From CAYWKU01 sp964459325 (GTDB lineage Bacteria; RBG-13-61-14; CAYWKU01), in assembly GCA_964459325.1 (NCBI GenBank), contig CAYWKU010000036.1, positions 1 through 33,683 on the forward strand: a stretch of 33,683 nucleotides of DNA. Reading direction: 5' to 3'. Positions 1 through 8,220 of this stretch are shown here, piece by piece. A program made the translations under genes and the position numbers. How positions within the stretch are numbered: position 1 is the first letter of the stretch; each line of letters starts with the position of its first letter. Below the pieces are notes generated by a model that did no database searches, was not told the DNA's origin, and saw only the letters and a program-made list of their open reading frames with translations.

Positions 1-61
1 GGCTACCTGTTGATATTACCTCCAATAAGCCACACCATCAAGTCCTACAGAATTAGTGGAC

Positions 62-229
62 TCATCCACATGGCCTGACTTTTTTTTGATGCTTCCGCAT
101 TTTGTCCATTCGCTCCCGTAGCTCCAGGCCCGAATCGGCGGCATGGAGTGTGGGCGTTTTTATCTCGCTGCGTACTACGCCGACGGGTCCAAGCTCCACA
201 TTGGGCAAATTATTTACATCTATTTCCAT
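62..229 (-). pseudogene. TrmO/TsaA-like N-terminal fragment
   Basis: This 55-codon reading frame starts at an ATG preceded by an AAGGA-like ribosome-binding site. It contains GPVGVVRSEIKTP followed by an HAADSGLELRERM stretch, which matches my recollection of the N-terminus of the TrmO/TsaA family (tRNA N6-threonylcarbamoyladenosine methyltransferase and relatives). Family members are usually well over 120 residues, with a conserved segment around a FSHL-type motif. Here the frame stops at residue 55, just after a run of eight A residues on the coding strand (plus-strand T run near 82-89), and no clear continuation was recognised in the other frames before the window edge. It lies downstream of the TonB receptor gene on the same strand, so it may have been the last gene of that operon. 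A frameshift, a truncation or a sequencing error in the homopolymer are all possible. Confidence 0.5.
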
Positions 230-334
230 CGCGCGTCCTTTTTATTTTCAGCGTATGCCGTTTTTCCAGCGATGTATTCCTCATGCTTTGCAGTAACTTT
301 TCCAATGCGGCTCGAAGTCGCCGGGGGTTGCGCC

Positions 335-2416
335 TCAGAACTCGGCCTTAACGCCCCCTGTAACAATCGCTCCTGGCGCTATGGTGTCAGATCTTCCCTG
401 CTGCAAAAATATGGCGTACTCTTCATTGAAAATATTTTCTGCATTTACATAAACGGTTAAGCCGTTGAAATCGCGTGAAACCGAGGCGTCCATGGTGAAA
501 TAGTCGTCTTCTTTTAACTCATTTTCGTTGTCGAAGTAAATGTCGGCGTAATAGTTCCCTATCAAGGACACATTTACGATACTTGGGTTTGAATAAATTA
601 TGCCGGCATGGGCTTGATGCCTCGGGTCATTGGGCAAGTAGTTACCTTCCAGGTCCTCGTTGTTTTCGTCCTTCCCAACAATTGACATATTGTATGTATA
701 GTTGGCGAAAACGCTGAGTTCATTCGAAGGATACCACCATAATTCGTTCTCCACGCCGTAAATGTCCACCTCTGCGATGTTGTCGAGGACGTACTCATAA
801 CGGGTTTTCGTTCCCCCGGCAAAGGGGGCGGTTTCGGTCAGCCGGTCGCCTATGTAGTCTTTGCCAAAGGACTGGTAGAAGGTCGTCCGGAACCAGAAGT
901 TGCTTATCAAGAATCTCTCGACGCCGATGTCGTAGGACCATATTTCTTCCGGGTCCAGTTCCGGATTGGCTTCGCGATAGTACACGCCGCCCTGGCGGAC
1001 GTGTACCTTGTAAAGCTCGAACAGGGAGGGCGCCCGGAAGCCTTTGCCGCCCGAAGCCCGCAGGGCGGTTTTTTCGTCCGGGTGCCAAGTAATCCCCGCC
1101 GTGGGGGAAAAGCTGGTGGACGTTTCAGTATCGTATTCATTATAATAAGCGGGTTTTCCGGCGCTGGCCTCGCTGTCCCAGTTTGCTCCATCCGAAGTTT
1201 CGATCCAGTCATAACGGGCCCCCGCGTTAACGATCAAACTGTCTCCAAGGAAACGGCCTTCTAAATTGATAAACGGAGAGGCAAACCTCTGTTGGCCCTG
1301 GGCGCCTTCGTCACGCGAGCTGTCCTCATATTCATTATCATACTCCCAGTCGGCCTCCTTGTACGCGACCCCGAAGATGAATTTTGACGACAAGCCCATC
1401 GGCACGGCGCCCTGAAAATCCGCGCCCCATACAGTGGCGGGCATATGTTCCGTACGGAAGAGAGAAGAATAATTGTCCTTAGCCGTGTCCTGATAAGCAT
1501 GCTTTTTCGCGCCGTTATAATAAACCAGTCCTCTGAAATCGAAGGCTTCCCCGCGATGGCGAAAGTTCATCCAATACTGGCCAAGGGTCAAATCGTCGTA
1601 AAAATATTCTCTTCCTTTTCCGGTTTCATGGTCGTAATACAATCCCGCAAGAGAGATATAAGACGAAGGCGAAAGCTCGTAAGTCACCTTGCCAAGCGCT
1701 TTACCGACTTCCCGGTGTCTTCTTATCTCGTAATCCTCAGGGTCTTCCACCATGTAAAAGCCGTCGCTTTTTTCATACCCGCCCGCTGCCATAAAACCGA
1801 AGTGGCCGACTTTCTGGCTGTGAAATCCGTGGCCTGCGTAAGTTTCCGCTGTTCCGCCTTCGCCCCTTACCGAGGTCTTTCTCTCATCCCCCGGTTTCCT
1901 GGTGATAATGTTGATCACTCCGCCCAACCCGTCGGAGCCATGAACAGCAGACGTCGGACCCCGCACGATCTCGATGCGTTCAATGGCCTCCTTGGGGATG
2001 TGGCCCCACGCCACCCAGGAAATCGAGTTGTTGAAGTTGTCGTTTTGCGGAACGCCGTCAACCAGAATCAGTACCCGGTTCTTGCCGACGCCGCGCATGC
2101 TAAGCGGACTGACGATGCCATTCCTTTGCAGGCCGTAATGCCGAAAATTATGAACGCCCGCCTTGCTGCGGACTATGTCCTCGACCCGCTCAAAGGGAGA
2201 CGCCATGATTTCTTCGCGGGTAATCACCGTTACGGCCTGGGGGGCGTCGAAAGGGTTAACTTCACTTCGGGTGGTCGTAACCACTACTTCCTCCGTGACG
2301 TTTTCTTCATCGCCGGGCATATCTTTTGATGAATCATGCTCCTGAGCCAAAGCCGGTGTTGCCGAAAGGCTAAGCAAAATAATTAATACGTTCAGATACT
2401 TACAAACGCTTATCAT
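335..2416 (-). CDS. TonB-dependent outer-membrane receptor (BtuB/CirA type)
   Basis: The 693-residue product has a Sec signal peptide ending ALA|QE near residue 24. A plug domain runs from about residue 45 to 155 (EEVVVTTTR, the MRGVGKNRVLILVDGVP region, IVRGPTSAVHGSDGLGGVIN). The rest is a long C-terminal beta-barrel with many aromatic strands and a terminal Phe (VKAEF). Such receptors import large substrates across the outer membrane using TonB energy. The plug motifs resemble the BtuB/CirA group, whose substrates are corrinoids or ferric chelates; the actual substrate cannot be read from the sequence. A strong GGAGGA ribosome-binding site precedes the ATG. The gene lies downstream of binding-protein, ATPase and permease genes on the same strand, forming an uptake operon. 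Confidence 0.93.
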   Translation of the reverse strand: MISVCKYLNVLIILLSLSATPALAQEHDSSKDMPGDEENVTEEVVVTTTRSEVNPFDAPQAVTVITREEIMASPFERVEDIVRSKAGVHNFRHYGLQRNGIVSPLSMRGVGKNRVLILVDGVPQNDNFNNSISWVAWGHIPKEAIERIEIVRGPTSAVHGSDGLGGVINIITRKPGDERKTSVRGEGGTAETYAGHGFHSQKVGHFGFMAAGGYEKSDGFYMVEDPEDYEIRRHREVGKALGKVTYELSPSSYISLAGLYYDHETGKGREYFYDDLTLGQYWMNFRHRGEAFDFRGLVYYNGAKKHAYQDTAKDNYSSLFRTEHMPATVWGADFQGAVPMGLSSKFIFGVAYKEADWEYDNEYEDSSRDEGAQGQQRFASPFINLEGRFLGDSLIVNAGARYDWIETSDGANWDSEASAGKPAYYNEYDTETSTSFSPTAGITWHPDEKTALRASGGKGFRAPSLFELYKVHVRQGGVYYREANPELDPEEIWSYDIGVERFLISNFWFRTTFYQSFGKDYIGDRLTETAPFAGGTKTRYEYVLDNIAEVDIYGVENELWWYPSNELSVFANYTYNMSIVGKDENNEDLEGNYLPNDPRHQAHAGIIYSNPSIVNVSLIGNYYADIYFDNENELKEDDYFTMDASVSRDFNGLTVYVNAENIFNEEYAIFLQQGRSDTIAPGAIVTGGVKAEF

Positions 2417-2574
2417 GAGAACTTCCTCCTTCTTCGTAAATTGAAAGTAGCACGATAGTTATAAACGTAGCACAACAGGGCACACTTGTCAAATAAGGTA
2501 AAAAGTGGCCGGAGTTTACCAGAATCAACTGGGCCGATTGTCTTGTATGTCAATCAACCGCGAAGGCTGTCCGT

Positions 2575-3666
2575 TCAGTTCAGAAACTCCGCCCTGCCAC
2601 CAATGGGTGCGAAATCCTTTTTCATTTGCTCATATACAGGCGCGCCGACGAGGAAGCTGTATATTTCATCGGTCTTTTTTTCCATGTCCACGTCTTTGAA
2701 TCTATCGGGATAAAGAATTTTGCCTATTGCATAGGCATCGGCCAGAGCCGTGCCTATGTTGGTATTGTAAAAATTAAACGGCAATAAAATGTAAACCTGC
2801 CGCTCGGAGAAAGCCTTCAAAGTTTCGTAATATTTGGACTTTTTGCGATAATCTTCCTTAATCAGCGCCAGTCCCCCTCCGTCAATAAAAATGACTTCCG
2901 GGTTCAGCTTGAGAAGCCTCTCCTTGTCCATAAAAACATGGCTCCCGATACTGGTTTCCACTTTTTCCGCAACATTACCCGCATTTGTCCATTCAAAGGG
3001 TATATAGCTCTGTTCGGTGCTTTCTATTCCTTGGGAGCCACGATAACCTATTCCACCGACATAAACTCGTGGCCGCCTGTTTTTGCTTATGCCTGCAGTC
3101 CGCTCATTCAAGTCCTTTCGCAGTGATTCAATAAAATTCACGACATCATTTGCCCGTTTTTCCCTGTTTAAAATTTTTCCTGCAAATTGCAATGCCTCGT
3201 AAACCACCGTATCGAATGTAGAGAAATTCCCGCAGCTCAGTACCACGACCGGAATTCCCAGTATTTTCTGTACCTCATTTGCCAATGAGGCTTCCATATA
3301 GGTGGCGAATATAACATCCGGTTTCACGGAAAGTATTGCTTCAAGGTCGGGTTTTTTGTTTATACTTGCGGGACCGCCCGGCCCGCAACTCGGAAGTTCG
3401 GCAAGCTCGGGGTTCGCTATCCAGTATGGCCGCCCCTGGGGATTAATTTTTTCCATCTTTTCCACCCCCGCCACCTTGTCTTCCGCGTTGAGGTATACAA
3501 TCAAGCGCAAAGCGCCGGGTCCGAGACAAACTATCCGGTCAGGGTCAAAGGGAGCCTGTACTTTCCGCCCGGCCATGTCGGTTACTGTGATTGTCCGTCC
3601 GGTTGAGGCTATCGCCGGATAAATCACTATAAGTGCCAGAAAAATAAAATAAAGCGTTTTTCTCAT
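2575..3666 (-). CDS. Periplasmic substrate-binding protein of a metal-chelate ABC importer
   Basis: The 363-residue product has a hydrophobic N-terminal signal segment (residues about 4-20). It then shows the class III binding-protein architecture of the Fe3+-siderophore/cobalamin family: the DMAGRKV opening, DRIVCLGPGALRLIVYL, a PDLEAILSVKPDVIFA segment closing the first lobe, a long linker helix, and a second lobe with LLKLNPEVIFIDGG. It would deliver substrate from the TonB receptor to the inner-membrane permease. The start is supported by an AAGGAAAGG site upstream of the ATG. It ends 158 nt before the receptor gene and begins 15 nt after the ATPase gene, consistent with co-transcription. 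Substrate (iron chelate, corrinoid or other metal complex) is undetermined. Confidence 0.9.
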   Translation of the reverse strand: MRKTLYFIFLALIVIYPAIASTGRTITVTDMAGRKVQAPFDPDRIVCLGPGALRLIVYLNAEDKVAGVEKMEKINPQGRPYWIANPELAELPSCGPGGPASINKKPDLEAILSVKPDVIFATYMEASLANEVQKILGIPVVVLSCGNFSTFDTVVYEALQFAGKILNREKRANDVVNFIESLRKDLNERTAGISKNRRPRVYVGGIGYRGSQGIESTEQSYIPFEWTNAGNVAEKVETSIGSHVFMDKERLLKLNPEVIFIDGGGLALIKEDYRKKSKYYETLKAFSERQVYILLPFNFYNTNIGTALADAYAIGKILYPDRFKDVDMEKKTDEIYSFLVGAPVYEQMKKDFAPIGGRAEFLN

Positions 3667-3681
3667 CTTGTACCTTTCCTT

Positions 3682-4434
3682 TCAAAGCGGTACCACAACC
3701 ATATGGCCGCTGATTTCCCTGAGTGCCACCTCTACCCCGTAAACTTCCCGGATTGTCTCGGAATCAAGACCGTCTCTATCCGTAACCGAGAACACTTCAT
3801 GGTCTTTAAGGAAAAGAAAGTTTTCGGCAAACCGAAGGGCAATATTCAAGTCATGGATGGCCACCACCGCCGACAACCCTTGTTCGGCGACTACTGTATG
3901 AATCAGACTCATCACTTCAAGCTGGTTCTTCAAATCCAGGTTACTTGTAGGTTCATCCAATAGAAGAATCTTCGGCGATTGAGCCAGTGCCCGGGCGATG
4001 ACCACTTTCTGGGCCTCGCCGCCACTGAGTTCGTCCACCGGACGCATGGCAAGATGCTCTATGCCCATACTTCTGACAATATTTTCCACAAGTTCGTAAT
4101 CTTTTCCCGTCATGGCCAACTGAATGTGGGGTTTGCGCCCCATTAGAACCGTTTCAAAAACGGTCAGTTGAGTTTCCTGTTGTGTTTGGGGCACATATCC
4201 CATCCGTTTGGCCACGCTTTTCCGGCTCATTGTAAGTAAATCTTCATCGTCCACGAGCACAGACCCGGTCTGGGGTTTGAGTATGCGATTCATGCATTTA
4301 AGCAAAGTGGATTTACCCGCACCGTTCACCCCCAGAATGCACATAATCCGTCCACTCTCAAGTGAAAAATTAACGTCCGAAAGCACGGGATGACTATTAT
4401 AGGCAAATCGGATGTTGTTGACCGAAAGCTTCAT
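3682..4434 (-). CDS. ABC transporter ATPase, FecE/BtuD type
   Basis: The 250-residue cytoplasmic ATPase has all hallmark motifs: Walker A GVNGAGKST at about residue 35-43, a Q-loop in VPQTQQ, the signature LSGGEAQKV, Walker B ILLLDEPT, and the switch histidine in VAIHDLN. It belongs to the FecE/FhuC/BtuD branch that powers uptake of ferric siderophores, haem or cobalamin. Its ATGA start overlaps the permease stop by 4 nt, a translational-coupling arrangement typical of these operons. Partners are the FecCD-type permease upstream and the binding protein downstream. Confidence 0.95.
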   Translation of the reverse strand: MKLSVNNIRFAYNSHPVLSDVNFSLESGRIMCILGVNGAGKSTLLKCMNRILKPQTGSVLVDDEDLLTMSRKSVAKRMGYVPQTQQETQLTVFETVLMGRKPHIQLAMTGKDYELVENIVRSMGIEHLAMRPVDELSGGEAQKVVIARALAQSPKILLLDEPTSNLDLKNQLEVMSLIHTVVAEQGLSAVVAIHDLNIALRFAENFLFLKDHEVFSVTDRDGLDSETIREVYGVEVALREISGHMVVVPL

Positions 4435-5459
4435 CTATACCCCCGGATTAGCAGATATAGAAACATGGGCGCTCCGAGAAATGAAGTAATCACTCCCACC
4501 GGCAAAGCGCCGGAACCTATTAACACCCGCCCTAACGTATCGGCCACCAGAAGCAACAAAGCGCCCAACACCGCTGAAAAAGGAATCAGCAGGCCGTGCT
4601 CTCCTCCAACCAGGCGCCTGGCCATGTGAGGCGCAATCAAACCGATAAAAGCTATAACTCCGTGAAACGCAGTGGCCAGGGCAGCTACCAGCGCGGCGGC
4701 AATCATGCCGAAAATCCTGAGGTTGTTTACGCTTACGCCGAGTCCCTTGGCCGTTTCTTCCCCCGAAGCAAGAGAATTAAGGTCCCATCGGAGGAACATG
4801 AAGAAAAAACACACCGGAATGGTGACAACGGCCATAATTCCGATTTCCGGCCAATTGGAACGCGCCACATCCCCAAAGGTCCAGAAAACCACCATCGCAA
4901 GCTCGGTCTCCGTGGCCAGGTATTGAATAAGGGTGGTGGCGGAAGCGAACAGGGAAGCCATCGCCACCCCGGCAAGGATAATAGCCTCGGGCGAAAGCCT
5001 CTTGAGCTGAGACAGAAGCAGTATAACCACAGTGGCGCCCATGGCGCCCGCAAACGCGAAAATCGTAGTGGAAAAAACCTTCGAGCCGAAAATCACTATG
5101 GAAGCGGCGGCTCCGAATGCCGCTCCCTGGCTTATTCCTAATGTAGACGGAGACCCCAGAGGGTTTTTTAAAACTGATTGAATGCATAAACCCGAGACAG
5201 ATAAAGTAAATCCGCATATAACAGCCGATGTAACGCGGGGCAGGCGTATATTGGCTATAACGACCTGAGCTGCTCCTTCTGATTTCCCGATTAACCCCAA
5301 AAGTACTTCCGATAAGGGAATTTCATACGTCCCATGCGCTATTGCGTACAGCGCAACAACAAAAATTACACCCACCAGAACAAGCAGCAGAAGTACTTTC
5401 CTGCGAACGCTTTCAATATACGCCGCCGTTATCGTACCGGCTTCAAAATTCAGTCCCAT
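4431..5459 (-). CDS. FecCD-family ABC permease
   Basis: The product of about 342 residues is highly hydrophobic with roughly ten membrane segments. It carries family signatures such as RLPRV near the first third, GLCIQSVLKNPLGSPSTLGISQGA, and the C-terminal IAFIGLIAPHMARRLVGGEH. It forms the inner-membrane channel of a metal-chelate or cobalamin importer. I place the start at the ATG at 5459 because GCGGGAG lies five bases upstream; a GTG five codons earlier is the alternative. It is the first gene of the five-gene minus-strand operon. I looked for a cobalamin riboswitch upstream and did not recognise one. Confidence 0.92.
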   Translation of the reverse strand: MGLNFEAGTITAAYIESVRRKVLLLLVLVGVIFVVALYAIAHGTYEIPLSEVLLGLIGKSEGAAQVVIANIRLPRVTSAVICGFTLSVSGLCIQSVLKNPLGSPSTLGISQGAAFGAAASIVIFGSKVFSTTIFAFAGAMGATVVILLLSQLKRLSPEAIILAGVAMASLFASATTLIQYLATETELAMVVFWTFGDVARSNWPEIGIMAVVTIPVCFFFMFLRWDLNSLASGEETAKGLGVSVNNLRIFGMIAAALVAALATAFHGVIAFIGLIAPHMARRLVGGEHGLLIPFSAVLGALLLLVADTLGRVLIGSGALPVGVITSFLGAPMFLYLLIRGYR

Positions 5460-5832
5460 AACGGCTCCCGCCACTTAGGCTTGAAATTTTCACTATAAGA
5501 ACTAACAATCTCTTATAACCTAGACATACAGTAATCTTGCATAAAACCAGAGCAGAACACGAAATATAAAAGGCTTCGTCTTATTCAATCTGTTATCGGA
5601 TAAGTAATAATTTTTGAGGGTAACACGAATATAATTTTTTTGCCACTATCAAGGGGTTTCGGCATCCGGTAAGGCCAGCTTCATTGGGGAGAAAATTAGC
5701 TAAGTAACTGAATTTGAAGGTCTTTGCCGAACTTACAATTGGAACCGCTCAGGTGCCCGTGCGGGTTTTACGGGGATATGTAAACCAGGATGTATCCGCA
5801 AGAAAATCTCACATATCGGCATCTATCGAGAA
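5460..5832. other. Intergenic region upstream of the uptake operon
   Basis: About 370 bases without a supported gene. It is AT-rich next to the permease and should contain the operon promoter on the minus strand, but no convincing -35/-10 pair stands out. No B12-box or other riboswitch core was recognised. A plus-strand frame beginning at 5714 has no ribosome-binding site and no recognisable product. Confidence 0.5.
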
Positions 5833-5881
5833 GGAGGACCCTCCTCAACATATATTCCTACTTTTCGCTTCGAGCAAGTAT
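5833..5881 (-). repeat. Dispersed ~50-bp repeat, copy 1
   Basis: This 49-base segment begins GGAGGACCC, contains CAACATATAT and ends TTCGAGCAAGTAT. A similar 50-base segment with the same start, middle and end lies at 18414-18463, and a looser relative ends at 30851. On the minus strand it follows directly after the stop codon of the integrase-tail-like relic. Function is unknown. Confidence 0.5.
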
Positions 5882-5886
5882 CATCA

Positions 5887-6012
5887 TTATCCTTTGATAG
5901 TGCTAATTAATGCCATGATTGCCGCTTTAGCTTCTTCGGAGAGGTTTGTCCATGCGTCTACGACGGCCTCTAACTCGTGTGGGAGGTCGGTTTTCGTTAT
6001 GTGCCGGTTGTG
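5887..6012 (-). pseudogene. Integrase C-terminal-tail-like relic
   Basis: The end of this minus-strand frame reads LPHELEAVVDAW followed by NLSEEAKAAIMALI and a stop. From memory this pattern (a short acidic helix, an AW pair, then a helix ending in IxALI/IxAMV) recurs at the extreme C-terminus of tyrosine recombinases in several Gram-negative phyla. No catalytic domain is present: upstream the frame becomes low-complexity and runs into tRNA-Leu. The simplest reading is a decayed integrase left by an older element at tRNA-Leu. It could also be a small independent ORF. The assignment rests on pattern memory only. Confidence 0.35.
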
Positions 6013-6177
6013 GTTCGGTTGTGGTCTTTGAGGGTCCGGAGGGTGGTTTTGAGTGTCCAATAGCTGTCCCCGACTCGACATGGGCCACATCGCTCTCGCC
6101 CTTTGTTTGTCCGGGTTTGTGCGATTCCTGTCCGCTTTTTGCTTCTTTCCGTCCCCTATCCGACAGGGGCTGATTAG

Positions 6178-6257
6178 TGCGAGGAGGGGGATTCGAACCC
6201 CCACGCCGAAGCACTGGATCCTAAATCCAGCGTGTCTGCCGGTTCCACCATCCTCGC
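6178..6257 (-). tRNA. tRNA-Leu (anticodon UAG)
   Basis: On the minus strand the acceptor arms GCGAGGA and TCCTCGC pair perfectly. The anticodon stem CTGGA/TCCAG encloses the loop TTTAGGA, giving anticodon UAG (Leu). A short extra arm (TGCTTCGGCGT) is present, as expected for a class II tRNA, although it is compact. The T arm is GGGGG-TTCGAAT-CCCCC. The discriminator base is A, and the CCA end is not encoded (the genome continues ACTAAT). Confidence 0.92.
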
Positions 6258-6523
6258 GCAGCAGCGGGTTCTTCCTACCCGCTTCCATATATTATGGTGT
6301 ACAAAATTTCGTTGCGGTTCAACCGCCTTTCGCCTGCTCCAAGATTCCCTGTTAAGGGTAGCTCCTTGCCGCAGGGCCGCTTATGGCGGGCGAAAAACTT
6401 GAGACAGGCTATCACTTTCCGGGCGCCGAGCATAATGAAACCCCCGGGAGCGGTCAAGGTGTAAAGCAAAACCTTCTCCTTATCCGGGAATCTTGGAGGA
6501 AAGTCTTTTCCCCTCTTTCCTGC
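6258..6523. other. Intergenic region between the two divergent tRNA genes
   Basis: Roughly 265 bases without a supported gene. Minus-strand frames here lack homology-like features. Apart from the tRNA-Arg promoter candidate at its right edge I see nothing assignable. Confidence 0.4.
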
Positions 6524-6554
6524 TTGACGGATTTATGACATTCTATAACATAAA
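6524..6554 (+). promoter_or_regulatory. Candidate promoter for tRNA-Arg
   Basis: TTGACG at 6524-6529 matches five of six -35 consensus bases. It is followed by an AT-rich block (TATAACATAAAAT, 6544-6556) that should hold the -10 element. The exact -10 hexamer is ambiguous because TATAAC lies too close and CATAAA slightly too far. The distance to the tRNA at 6601 is suitable. Confidence 0.45.
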
Positions 6555-6600
6555 ATCAGAGGTATGGCTAAATACTTCGCGGCCTTCCTCAGAAATTCAA

Positions 6601-6674
6601 GCCCCCGTAGCTCAGGTGGATAGAGCGCCGGATTCCTAATCCGTAGGCCGCAGGTTCGAGTCCTGCCGGGGGCA
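6601..6674 (+). tRNA. tRNA-Arg (anticodon CCU)
   Basis: The acceptor arms GCCCCCG and CGGGGGC pair perfectly with discriminator A. The D arm is GCTC...GAGC, the anticodon loop TTCCTAA gives CCU (Arg), and the T arm is GCAGG-TTCGAGT-CCTGC. The outermost anticodon-stem pair appears to be a C-U mismatch. CCA is not encoded. An integrase gene ends 17 nt downstream, so the 3' half of this tRNA is the likely attachment site of the element. Confidence 0.95.
6650..6674 (+). other. Probable attachment site (attL/attR) in the tRNA-Arg 3' end
   Basis: Tyrosine recombinases commonly integrate at the T-arm/acceptor end of tRNA genes and restore the tRNA with an identical 3' segment. The integrase gene directly abuts this tRNA end, the standard layout. 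I found no second copy of the tRNA 3' sequence in the window, so the other boundary is probably beyond 33683. The exact core is inferred. Confidence 0.55.
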
Positions 6675-6690
6675 CTTATTTTTCAAGTAC

Positions 6691-7791
6691 TTACGCGTGA
6701 GCGTCCTTGTCCATTTCGCCGTCTGGCACCTCATCTGGCACCTTCTCATCTCCCCGAAGTGCACTTATATTGTGCACTGCCGTCAGCAGGTCATCCTCGT
6801 CCACGGTGTCATACCTTTTGAACATATCCCGGGTCTTGTGGCCGGTGATGCTCATGATGATGTGGTCATGGACTCCGGCTTTGCGCATTCGGGTGATGTA
6901 GGTGTGCCTGAGGTCGTGGAATCTGAAGTCCCTGACTTTGGCATTCTTTCGAATGTTGTGCCACGAGGTGGTGAACTCCCGTATCGGCTTGCCACGGTAG
7001 AGGAACACATGCTCCGAATCGGCATTGCGAGTTAATCCGGAAAGGTACTTGTGCAACTCCGGTGTTATAGGGACTTTCCTGCCGTAGCCGGTCTTGGTGT
7101 CGGTACCGCTCAGGAAGATGAAGCGCTTCCTGAGGTCAACCTGCTTCCAGCGAAGTGTCAGGATCTCCGTCTTGCGCATGCCGGTATGGAGCGCACAGAG
7201 GATGATACCATACATGTGGGGAGGAGATACTTTCAGTACCCTGGCCTCCTCATCGGGGGACAGGCAGCGGCTCCTGACGTTGTCCTCCCTAAGCAGGCTG
7301 ATTCCAAACATCGGGTTCCGGTTGATAATCCCCGCCTTGATGGCTTCCCTGAACAGGTTCCGCAGGCACGCCAGTTCGCGGTTAATCGTAGACGGAGCTA
7401 TATGGGTTTTGGGTGGTCGTTGCCGGATGGTATTCCTTCGCTTCGTGATGTAGCGGAGTATGTCATCCTGCTTGATGTCGTCCAGGTAAAGCTTCCCGAA
7501 GAAGGGCTTTAAAGAATCGAGTGAAAGCTCCACCCGGGGAAGGTCCTTAAGCCCCTGTAGTCTCTTCAACTCCAGGTATTCCTCCGCATAATCCTTGAAT
7601 CTCACCCGTCTGACCTGCCGGTTGTCCGTCCACCTGCCTTCCTCAACAGCGATTTTGCGCTTCATCAGGTAGTACTCCGCCTGCTTCCTGGTTCGGGCAG
7701 GTGTGACTTCCCGCTTTCGCCTGCCGTTGGCAAAATACTGGATAATCCAGCGCTCGGTGCCGTCGCTTCTGGTTTCGGAATAGACGCCCAC
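6691..7791 (-). CDS. Tyrosine recombinase / integrase
   Basis: The product of about 366 residues has an N-terminal Arm-type/SAM-like DNA-binding half and a C-terminal catalytic domain. Visible active-site residues are Arg in HTGMRKTEIL, Lys in the DTKTGYGRK beta-hairpin, HDLRHT (His and Arg), the second His in GHKTRDM, and the nucleophilic Tyr in FKRYDTV. I prefer the GTG at 7791 because AAAGGAGG lies ten bases upstream; the ATG at 7824 would make the ribosome-binding site part of the coding sequence. The gene points at tRNA-Arg, 17 nt away, and follows an excisionase-like gene. It should catalyse integration of this element at that tRNA. Confidence 0.95.
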   Translation of the reverse strand: MGVYSETRSDGTERWIIQYFANGRRKREVTPARTRKQAEYYLMKRKIAVEEGRWTDNRQVRRVRFKDYAEEYLELKRLQGLKDLPRVELSLDSLKPFFGKLYLDDIKQDDILRYITKRRNTIRQRPPKTHIAPSTINRELACLRNLFREAIKAGIINRNPMFGISLLREDNVRSRCLSPDEEARVLKVSPPHMYGIILCALHTGMRKTEILTLRWKQVDLRKRFIFLSGTDTKTGYGRKVPITPELHKYLSGLTRNADSEHVFLYRGKPIREFTTSWHNIRKNAKVRDFRFHDLRHTYITRMRKAGVHDHIIMSITGHKTRDMFKRYDTVDEDDLLTAVHNISALRGDEKVPDEVPDGEMDKDAHA

Positions 7792-7834
7792 TTCTGTCTC
7801 ACCTCCTTTCCTTGCCGGTTGCATACATGTGATT

Positions 7835-8050
7835 TTAGTCCATGGGATGGTTGGTTACAATCTCGTTTTTCTTCAGGAATTTTTCCAGCGATTCCCGTTT
7901 GAACCGGACGATAGCTTTGCGCTTGCCACGCCGGAGGACAATATGAGGTAACTCCCCGTAATATGTCATCCTGTATATCGTGGTAACGCTCACATCGAAC
8001 ATGTCGGCTGCCTGTTTTGCGGTAAGCAGCTTATCGGCTTTTTTGTTCAT
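7835..8050 (-). CDS. Excisionase-like MerR/AlpA-type HTH protein
   Basis: The 71-residue protein shows the helix-turn-helix pattern of excisionase-family DNA-binding domains: LLTAKQAADMFDVSVTTIYR, then a wing with RGKRKAIVRFKRESLEKFL. Such proteins act as recombination directionality factors or regulators beside integrases. The start at 8050 is favoured by AAAGGAGGTGAAG just upstream. An in-frame ATG further upstream (8119), itself well placed behind GGAGG, would add about 23 residues that include the translated ribosome-binding site. It precedes the integrase gene by 43 nt on the same strand. Confidence 0.85.
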   Translation of the reverse strand: MNKKADKLLTAKQAADMFDVSVTTIYRMTYYGELPHIVLRRGKRKAIVRFKRESLEKFLKKNEIVTNHPMD

Positions 8051-8142
8051 GGTTACTTCACCTCCTTTCCGGGAATAATCCCCTGTAATTTTGTGTTGAC
8101 TTCTCTGTTCGTTTGGCATGTCGTTCATCCTCCTTCCTGAAA

Positions 8143-8219
8143 GATTGTCCGGACTCGGCCTTCCGAATCCGTCCTTATGGGATATTTATATTGGGGAAAG
8201 TTTTGCGATGATTGTCCGG
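8143..8219. repeat. Paired GATTGTCCGG direct repeats upstream of the excisionase gene
   Basis: GATTGTCCGG occurs at 8143-8152 and again at 8210-8219, 67 bp apart, in the gap between the polymerase stop and the excisionase start. Between them the minus strand carries an AT-rich block (CAATATAAATAT) that could be a promoter. Candidate regulator or recombination-arm sites; the function is inferred. Confidence 0.45.
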
Positions 8220-8220
8220 T

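Noticed and set aside
1445..2329. 294-codon plus-strand frame inside the TonB receptor gene
   Set aside because: It is antisense to a clearly coding receptor plug/barrel region, has no recognisable motifs and lacks a ribosome-binding site.
5460..5832. Possible cobalamin riboswitch before the uptake operon
   Set aside because: No B12-box consensus or characteristic multi-stem core was recognised on the minus strand.
5714..6031. 105-codon plus-strand frame near the repeat
   Set aside because: No ribosome-binding site and no recognisable pattern; it overlaps the repeat and the integrase-tail relic.
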